IMG/VR virus record: IMGVR_UViG_3300012263_000013 | Span: 1-28,540 of that record | From: a virus | Strand: one strand, 5' to 3' | DNA: 28,540 nucleotides | Shown: piece by piece, positions 24,537 to 28,540 of the stretch | How the letters are laid out: each line of letters begins with the position of its first letter | Position numbering within the stretch: the first letter of the stretch is position 1 | Position numbers and translations under genes: made by a program | Notes under the pieces: model-generated | The model's database searches: none | Seen by the model: only the letters and a program-made list of their open reading frames with translations | Told to the model about the DNA's origin: nothing

Positions 24537-24731
24537 TTAATTTTTGTTATGCTGCATTCGTTCAGACTGATATGAATCAAGCAGATTAGATAAGTGGCGC
24601 AGTTGCTTTGCAGCACTTTCAACGTGATGAAACTGAACACCAATTGCATGGCCAGCATCTATCATTTGGTCCAACGTTACTGCTAAATCTTCAATATCGA
24701 CATGTGCTGCCGGTTTTCTCTTCATTACCAT
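24537..24731 (-). CDS. Hypothetical protein, 64 aa
   Basis: MVMKRKPAAHVDIEDLAVTL, then MIDAGHAIGVQFHHVESAAKQLRHLSNLLDSY: helical and His-rich. Either ATG (24731 or 24725) could be used. Unrecognised. Confidence 0.6.
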   Translation of the reverse strand: MVMKRKPAAHVDIEDLAVTLDQMIDAGHAIGVQFHHVESAAKQLRHLSNLLDSYQSERMQHNKN

Positions 24732-24769
24732 TGGGCTCTTTTAATCCTTGTTTGGTTCGGTAACGTTGC

Positions 24770-24934
24770 TTATGTTTCGTCCTCTTTCTTCTTCTTTCGG
24801 CGTCCGTAAAAGCCACCAGTGTACACAATGTCTTCTGATCGAGCACCCGGCGGCAGTGTTTCAACTTCGCCGCCTTTTTTAAAGAACGCGTCAATAAGCT
24901 CTTGTGATGTATTATTTACTGTTCGGTCTGCCAT
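24770..24934 (-). CDS. Conserved phage small protein, 54 aa
   Basis: Begins MADRTVNNTSQELIDAFFKK, followed by GGEVETLPPGARSEDIVYTG and a basic GFYGRRKKKKEDET tail. The KGG.V...PPGAR.EDIVY..GFYGRKKK pattern is common in T4-like marine phages. The start overlaps the upstream stop (TAATG). Its LIDAFFKKGG start resembles that of the 58-aa protein at 21261-21437. Confidence 0.7.
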   Translation of the reverse strand: MADRTVNNTSQELIDAFFKKGGEVETLPPGARSEDIVYTGGFYGRRKKKKEDET

Positions 24935-25269
24935 TATTTAAAGCTTTCTACTGTTTGGTCAAATATTTCGTCTAGTGTGAGTTCAAAGTGAATAGGATTT
25001 AATTTTAAAACTTCGCTCTCCTCCATATCAAGTTCTGCTGTCTCCTCGGCTCTACTAAGTCCAAATAATATTAACAAGTCTTCTTCAGTTAAGAACTCGT
25101 TTCGTTGGTGAGAAGCCCACACTGCGCTCATTAACACAAGATTAATACCCAGCTCTGCGTTTTTAATATGGTTTTCCATAATGTATCGAATAGCTTTTTT
25201 TCTAATTGAATAATAGTATTCAACACGAGTAACGATGCCGTATAAGTAGTCTACGTTATTTTTGTCCAT
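24934..25269 (-). CDS. Hypothetical protein, 111 aa
   Basis: Starts MDKNNVDYLYGIVTRVEYYY and is mainly helical (RKKAIRYIMENHIKNAELGINLVL), with an acidic C-terminal half (SRAEETAELDMEESEVLKL). No membrane segment, no motif. Unrecognised. Confidence 0.62.
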   Translation of the reverse strand: MDKNNVDYLYGIVTRVEYYYSIRKKAIRYIMENHIKNAELGINLVLMSAVWASHQRNEFLTEEDLLILFGLSRAEETAELDMEESEVLKLNPIHFELTLDEIFDQTVESFK

Positions 25270-25315
25270 TAATTCCTCGTTTCTGGGTTTAAATATTCAT
25301 CCCGCACAGTATTTA

Positions 25316-25495
25316 TTACTGATCGATTTTCTTTTCTTGGATTTCTCGTCGGCGAATAACTAACAATTCTTTCATATCGTGTAGTGCTTGTCTTGCACGA
25401 ACAGCACTAACCTTAACGCTATCTTCGTCGAATTTTTCACTTTCTCGAAGATATATAGCCCAGGTTAATTTTAACTGTTCATGCGTGTCACTCAC
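25316..25495 (-). CDS. Histone-H1-like small phage protein, 59 aa (GTG start)
   Basis: KFDEDSVKVSAVRARQALHDMKELLVIRRREIQEKK matches the F....V..SA.RAR.AL..LK.L...RR.EI.E.K pattern of small phage proteins often labelled histone H1-like or DNA-condensing. The GTG at 25495 overlaps the HAD gene's stop by 8 nt. Probably binds DNA or coats it; not demonstrated. Confidence 0.65.
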   Translation of the reverse strand: MSDTHEQLKLTWAIYLRESEKFDEDSVKVSAVRARQALHDMKELLVIRRREIQEKKIDQ

Positions 25496-26060
25496 TTAGT
25501 ATTACTCCGCACAACTCTTCCCAGTTGGACACTCTAATTACATTATTGTTGTTATACCACTGATTAGTTGGATCGTCAATGAGAATTGGCCGCAATCCGT
25601 ATTTTAACCCAGCATCACAGTTTTCGGGCTTGTCTTCGATCCACCAAAGCCCAGTACCTTCATACTTGACCAGTTCCTCGTCCTTATCGGCTCCGCAGGC
25701 TATTGAAATAAGTTGTTCAACACAATTAGTACCAAACACAGTATCGATATTTTGTTGTCGGAATTCTTTTGCCGACACCTGATCACTGAGACTGGTTATC
25801 ATGTCAAACGTGTAGCCTGCTTCCAGCAACCGTTTGACTCCAGTAACTGCATCTCTAAATGCAGGCAATCGACTAATATTGTCGCTGTTATTGAAATCCA
25901 AAACTGCTTGTTGGATTTCTTCTCGTTGCAATTCCGGATAACTAACTTGCATGTCGTAAGAAGTACTGTTACTTCGACAATGGCCCAGGTTGTGCATGTG
26001 TTTGTGGAAAGGCCATATCCAATTTAGCCACACTCCGTCACAATCTGTTAATATTTTCAT
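25488..26060 (-). CDS. HAD-superfamily phosphatase (5'-nucleotidase-like), 190 aa
   Basis: MKILTDCDGVWLNW carries motif I (DxD, nucleophile Asp at residue 6), DMITSLSD the motif II Thr/Ser, and WWIEDKPENCDAGLKYG...ILIDDP motif III/IV (Lys and the two Asp residues). Cap inserted after motif I. Phage homologues are annotated as 5'(3')-deoxyribonucleotidases. Here it could adjust nucleotide pools together with NrdAB. Own promoter 22 bp upstream. Confidence 0.8.
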   Translation of the reverse strand: MKILTDCDGVWLNWIWPFHKHMHNLGHCRSNSTSYDMQVSYPELQREEIQQAVLDFNNSDNISRLPAFRDAVTGVKRLLEAGYTFDMITSLSDQVSAKEFRQQNIDTVFGTNCVEQLISIACGADKDEELVKYEGTGLWWIEDKPENCDAGLKYGLRPILIDDPTNQWYNNNNVIRVSNWEELCGVILSE

Positions 26061-26081
26061 GATTTTTCCTCTCTATACTAA

Positions 26082-26110
26082 ACTATAGCATATAAGCAGC
26101 ACAGTGTCAA
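26082..26110 (-). promoter_or_regulatory. sigma70-type promoter, TTGACA-17-TATAGT
   Basis: TTGACA at 26110-26105 and TATAGT at 26087-26082, spacer 17, beginning at the stop of the 149-aa gene. Drives the HAD gene and those after it. Confidence 0.85.
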
Positions 26111-26560
26111 TTACTTATTATCTTGAAAAAATGCAGAGTTTCGTAACTGTTGTAAAAGTGCTTCGAGTGCAGATATTGCAGAAGCTTCTCTGGTTGCATC
26201 TGTATTATTGATGGCGTTGTCCAAATCAAGAGCAGTAGCCGCTTTTACCAAAGACCCATGTAGCAATGCAGAATTTATTATACCATACGGTTGAGAGACT
26301 CTCAAACCAGTGCCGTGATTTTCGTCTCCGTTATCAACACTGTCAGGGTCAGAAAGATACCTAAGTCGTTCAACGTCGTCTTTTATTTGTACAAGATAGC
26401 TGTTGTGTAAATCAAATGCATCAGCTAGTCGAGTAAGTTTAGCTGAATAATCAATTGCAATAGAACTGCTTTGCAGTGCTGCATCTTCGCCGATTACTAC
26501 TACTAGCTCTTCGGATGAATTATCGTTAGTAATTATTTGTGTTGTTAATACAGTTGCCAT
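26111..26560 (-). CDS. Hypothetical protein, 149 aa
   Basis: Thr/Asn-rich start (MATVLTTQIITNDNSSEELV), a long middle helix region (AKLTRLADAFDLHNSYLVQIKDDVERLRYLSD), and an Ala/Leu-rich C-terminal helix (SAISALEALLQQLRNS). Might be a coiled-coil or virion-associated protein; no family recognised. Abuts the next gene. Confidence 0.6.
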   Translation of the reverse strand: MATVLTTQIITNDNSSEELVVVIGEDAALQSSSIAIDYSAKLTRLADAFDLHNSYLVQIKDDVERLRYLSDPDSVDNGDENHGTGLRVSQPYGIINSALLHGSLVKAATALDLDNAINNTDATREASAISALEALLQQLRNSAFFQDNK

Positions 26561-26851
26561 TTATATCGCCGCCAGCGAACTAGTGCTTCCGATGTAAGTT
26601 TTGGCTGTGTCGGGGTCTGTTTTGACACAAAACACAACAGTAGCTCGATTAATTGGTATCTTTGTTTCGGGACTGACTGTGAATGCAAATGGTCCAAGGC
26701 CCATGCCGTTTTCAGTTGCCATCAATGCTTGCGGCTTGGCAACAATGTACTGTGTCTCGCTTACCTCTAATAAGCGAGCAATAATTTCGTCGCCTGTGGT
26801 CATCTTAATAGTAACAATATCGCCCGAAGATACTGGGATTTCAATAATCAT
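26561..26851 (-). CDS. Sm-like small phage protein, 96 aa
   Basis: VTIKMTTGDEIIARLLEVSETQYIVAKPQAL is a strand-turn-strand pattern (TG.E..(A/G).L....) like the Sm1 motif of LSm folds, followed by FAFTVSPETKIPINRATVVFCVKTD. T4-like phages carry similar unassigned proteins. A true RNA-binding Sm role cannot be inferred from this alone. Confidence 0.55.
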   Translation of the reverse strand: MIIEIPVSSGDIVTIKMTTGDEIIARLLEVSETQYIVAKPQALMATENGMGLGPFAFTVSPETKIPINRATVVFCVKTDPDTAKTYIGSTSSLAAI

Positions 26852-26877
26852 TTATATTTCCTTTATAATTTATGTTG

Positions 26878-27135
26878 TTAAAGTTCGCAATCGCCTGTCC
26901 ACATATTGTGGTCGTCAAAATACCTACATAGGTTGTCGTGGCCGCCTACGTACTTTCCGTAAAGCCATATTTGTGGCACTGTTTTTGCAGTAGGAGCAGC
27001 TTCTAATAGCTGCTCCTTATTCCATACATTGCTAGAAAGATTTCTCTCTTCGAACTCGATGCCTTTGCTTGTCAGCATAGATTTTGCTTTAACGCAAAAA
27101 TCACAACTGTCTTTGGTCCATATAACAGTGTTCAC
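26878..27135 (-). CDS. Glutaredoxin, 85 aa
   Basis: NTVIWTKDSCDFCVKAKSML has the CDFC active site after the first strand, TAKTVPQIWL the cis-Pro loop, and YVGGHDNLCRYF the GG-D glutathione-contact motif. It passes electrons to the phage ribonucleotide reductase, whose NrdB gene it overlaps by 4 nt. The length is typical. Confidence 0.93.
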   Translation of the reverse strand: MNTVIWTKDSCDFCVKAKSMLTSKGIEFEERNLSSNVWNKEQLLEAAPTAKTVPQIWLYGKYVGGHDNLCRYFDDHNMWTGDCEL

Positions 27136-28262
27136 AAGCTCAGGCCTTTGAAAGTGTCACCGTCAACATCGCGCTTGGTGCCGCCGTTGACATAACTGGT
27201 AATTTGTGTTTCTTGTGGAGCCACTTGTACGTCTGCCCCACTGATCCACTTTTGTGTCCACGGTAATGGATTATCTCTCGGGGTTTTGTATGGACACGGC
27301 AAATATACGTTTTGCATACGCTTGGCACAAATCCACTCAATATAGTTGTCCAGCAGCTCTCTATTGATACCCAGCATTGATCCATCCTTGAACAGATAAT
27401 CGGCCCATGCTTTTTCTTGATCAACTGCATCAACAAACATTTGCACACATTCGTCTTCTGTTTCTTCTGCAATTTTTGCAAAGTCTGGATCGTCTTTCTT
27501 AAGGATTTTCAGCAACATCTGGGTCGAGGCAAGGTGCAAGTTTTCATCACGTGCAATAAGCTTGATGATTTGGGCATTGCCGTCCATCTTCTTGATTTCA
27601 GCAAATGCCCAGCTGCATGCAAAGCTAACGTAAAATCTTACGCCTTCGAGGATGTTCACACTCATTAGTGTTAGCCACAACAGCTTCTTAAGTTCGTACA
27701 AGTCCACAACAACTTTTTTGCCGTTGACTGTATGCGTGCCCACGCCTAGAAGATTGTAATACGAAGACATTTCAATCAAATTATCATAATACTTGGAGAT
27801 GTCTTCTGCGCATTCGACAATCTCTTTGATGTCCAGCAACTCGTCAAAGATCTTACTAGGATTTGTGTAGATATTGCGTATGATGTGCGTGTAGCTGCGG
27901 CTGTGAATTGTTTCAGAGAACGTCCATGTGGTGATCCAGTTTTCAATCTCCGGCAAGCTTACAATTGGGCTAAATGCTTCCATAGGTGCGCGCCCTTGCA
28001 CACTGTCCAAAAGAATTTGGCGCTTGAGATTGCTAGTAAAGATGTGCTGTTCGTGGTCAGTTAAATCTTTGAAGTCTTTTGAATCTTGTGTGACATCAAT
28101 TTCTTCTGGTCTCCAAAAGAATCCAAGCTGTTTTTCAGTTAACTGCTCAAATTGTTTGTATTTTAGTGTGTCGTATCGTTGTATAGTTGGGCCACCACTT
28201 GGGTCTAAAAATGCTGTTACTTTAGTGTGGTCGACTTTGTTGTTTATGTCAAAAACGCTCAT
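27132..28262 (-). CDS. nrdB: Ribonucleotide reductase class Ia small subunit NrdB, 376 aa
   Basis: Makes the tyrosyl radical that NrdA uses to turn ribonucleotides into deoxyribonucleotides. The iron ligands and Tyr are in LKRQILLDSVQGRAP (Asp), WTFSETIHSRSYTHIIRN (Glu, His, radical Tyr), SVNILEGVRFYVSF (Glu) and IKLIARDENLHLAST (Glu, His). The C-terminal tail that docks to NrdA is present. I use ATG 28262 (MSVFDINNK) with AGAGGA ahead of it; this gives 376 aa, the size of the E. coli enzyme. A longer in-frame ATG at 28406 runs into nrdA. Own promoter with a palindrome in the spacer. Confidence 0.96.
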   Translation of the reverse strand: MSVFDINNKVDHTKVTAFLDPSGGPTIQRYDTLKYKQFEQLTEKQLGFFWRPEEIDVTQDSKDFKDLTDHEQHIFTSNLKRQILLDSVQGRAPMEAFSPIVSLPEIENWITTWTFSETIHSRSYTHIIRNIYTNPSKIFDELLDIKEIVECAEDISKYYDNLIEMSSYYNLLGVGTHTVNGKKVVVDLYELKKLLWLTLMSVNILEGVRFYVSFACSWAFAEIKKMDGNAQIIKLIARDENLHLASTQMLLKILKKDDPDFAKIAEETEDECVQMFVDAVDQEKAWADYLFKDGSMLGINRELLDNYIEWICAKRMQNVYLPCPYKTPRDNPLPWTQKWISGADVQVAPQETQITSYVNGGTKRDVDGDTFKGLSL

Positions 28263-28286
28263 TGAATATCCTCTGTTGTATCTACG

Positions 28287-28315
28287 AGTGTAACACGCCC
28301 CGTTGGGCGTGTCAA
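28287..28315 (-). promoter_or_regulatory. nrdB promoter, TTGACA-17-TACACT, with a palindrome between the boxes
   Basis: TTGACA at 28315-28310 and TACACT at 28292-28287, spacer 17. ACACGCCC-CGTT-GGGCGTGT (28293-28312), an 8-bp inverted repeat, fills the spacer exactly. As DNA this is a likely operator; as RNA read from nrdA it could be a hairpin, but no T-run follows, so it is not a good terminator. Confidence 0.7.
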
Positions 28316-28332
28316 TGGTTATATAGTGTGGA

Positions 28333-28540
28333 TCAAAGCTTGCAGGATTCGCAATCTGAGTCGTCATCTGCATCAACTTGCTCGAGTTCTGGTAATTCTT
28401 CTTCACCTAGCATCTTGTTGACATCAAGTTCTCCTTGGCCATCGTTTGTTTGGAAATAATAAAGCTGCTTGCCGCCATATTTGTAGAACATCACCATGTG
28501 TTGCAGCATTACACTCATTGGAATCTTTTCATCTTCGTAA
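28333..28540 (-). CDS. nrdA: C-terminal end of ribonucleotide reductase large subunit NrdA (partial)
   Basis: The frame enters from the right edge as YEDEKIPMSVMLQHMVMFYK, then YGGKQLYYFQT, matching the end of class I NrdA (...K..LYY.NT). It closes with ...DSDCESCKL, where the CESC pair is the C-terminal shuttle cysteine pair that is re-reduced by glutaredoxin or thioredoxin. The upstream part lies outside the window. The nrdA-nrdB-glutaredoxin order is usual in T4-like phages. Confidence 0.92.
   Translation of the reverse strand, partial: YEDEKIPMSVMLQHMVMFYKYGGKQLYYFQTNDGQGELDVNKMLGEEELPELEQVDADDDSDCESCKL

Noticed and set aside
24691-24894. A 67-aa basic ORF (MTRSLKKAAKLKH...).
   Set aside because: It overlaps the conserved GFYGRRKKK-type gene at 24770-24934 in another frame and has no ribosome site.
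28293-28312. Rho-independent terminator after nrdA or an NrdR box.
   Set aside because: No T-run follows the hairpin, and the GC-rich core does not fit the A+T-rich NrdR consensus; it coincides with a promoter spacer.
1-28540. Long open frames on the plus strand.
   Set aside because: Each lies opposite a better minus-strand gene or across tRNAs, lacks ribosome sites and has Cys/Ser/Phe-rich, low-quality composition.
1-28540. CRISPR array or IS element.
   Set aside because: No evenly spaced direct repeats and no transposase-like protein seen; the repeats found are inverted or tRNA-derived.

Overview
The window is one arm of a large tailed-phage genome (Caudoviricetes, with many small genes of the kind seen in T4-like marine myophages). 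Every gene, tRNA and promoter I can support lies on the minus strand, so transcription runs from right to left. Small genes are packed with stop/start overlaps (ATGA, TAATG), and many have no recognisable function. Three RNA features point to an alphaproteobacterial host. First, a circularly permuted (two-piece) tmRNA gene. Second, a tRNA-His that lacks the extra G at -1 and carries a G1-U72 pair with A73. Third, a heme oxygenase/bilin reductase pair of the PcyX type, which was described from ocean metagenomes and attributed to alphaproteobacterial phages.

Layout in the direction of transcription. 28540-26878: end of nrdA, complete nrdB behind its own promoter, and a glutaredoxin (deoxynucleotide supply). 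26851-22060: small hypothetical genes, a HAD phosphatase, and a cluster of small paralogues ending in a frameshifted gene. 22051-21593: permuted tmRNA with its own promoter and terminator. 21437-20294: a small basic protein gene and a signal-peptide-bearing outer-membrane beta-barrel (porin-like) gene with its own promoter and terminator. 20239-18617: small hypothetical genes, one split by an in-frame amber codon. 18339-15832: an operon behind a consensus promoter encoding ribosomal protein bS21, ClpS, heme oxygenase, bilin reductase PcyX and an alpha/beta hydrolase. 15809-15263: a 50-aa gene, then IF-1 behind a pseudoknotted structured leader with its own promoter. 15247-8545: a long operon of hypothetical genes including a phage TilS. 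8536-695: a tRNA region with intact tRNAs (Cys, Met/Ile2, Glu, Lys-TTT, Tyr, Arg, Phe, Lys-CTT, His), several degenerate or loop-expanded tRNA-like genes, two homing-endonuclease-like genes, large stem structures without ORFs, and scattered genes (macro domain, YqeY-like, SGNH hydrolase, YodC-like).

How it fits together (inference). The phage appears to bring its own translation and proteolysis kit: bS21, IF-1, TilS, at least nine tRNAs, tmRNA and ClpS. It also carries nucleotide synthesis (NrdAB, glutaredoxin), a pink-bilin pathway from heme (heme oxygenase then PcyX), and an envelope protein that could alter the host surface. At least fifteen host-type promoters can be read directly (TTGACA/TTGACT, 17-18 bp spacer, TAnnnT), so much of this arm is probably transcribed by unmodified host RNA polymerase, as expected for early or accessory genes. 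No virion-structure or DNA-replication genes are in the window.
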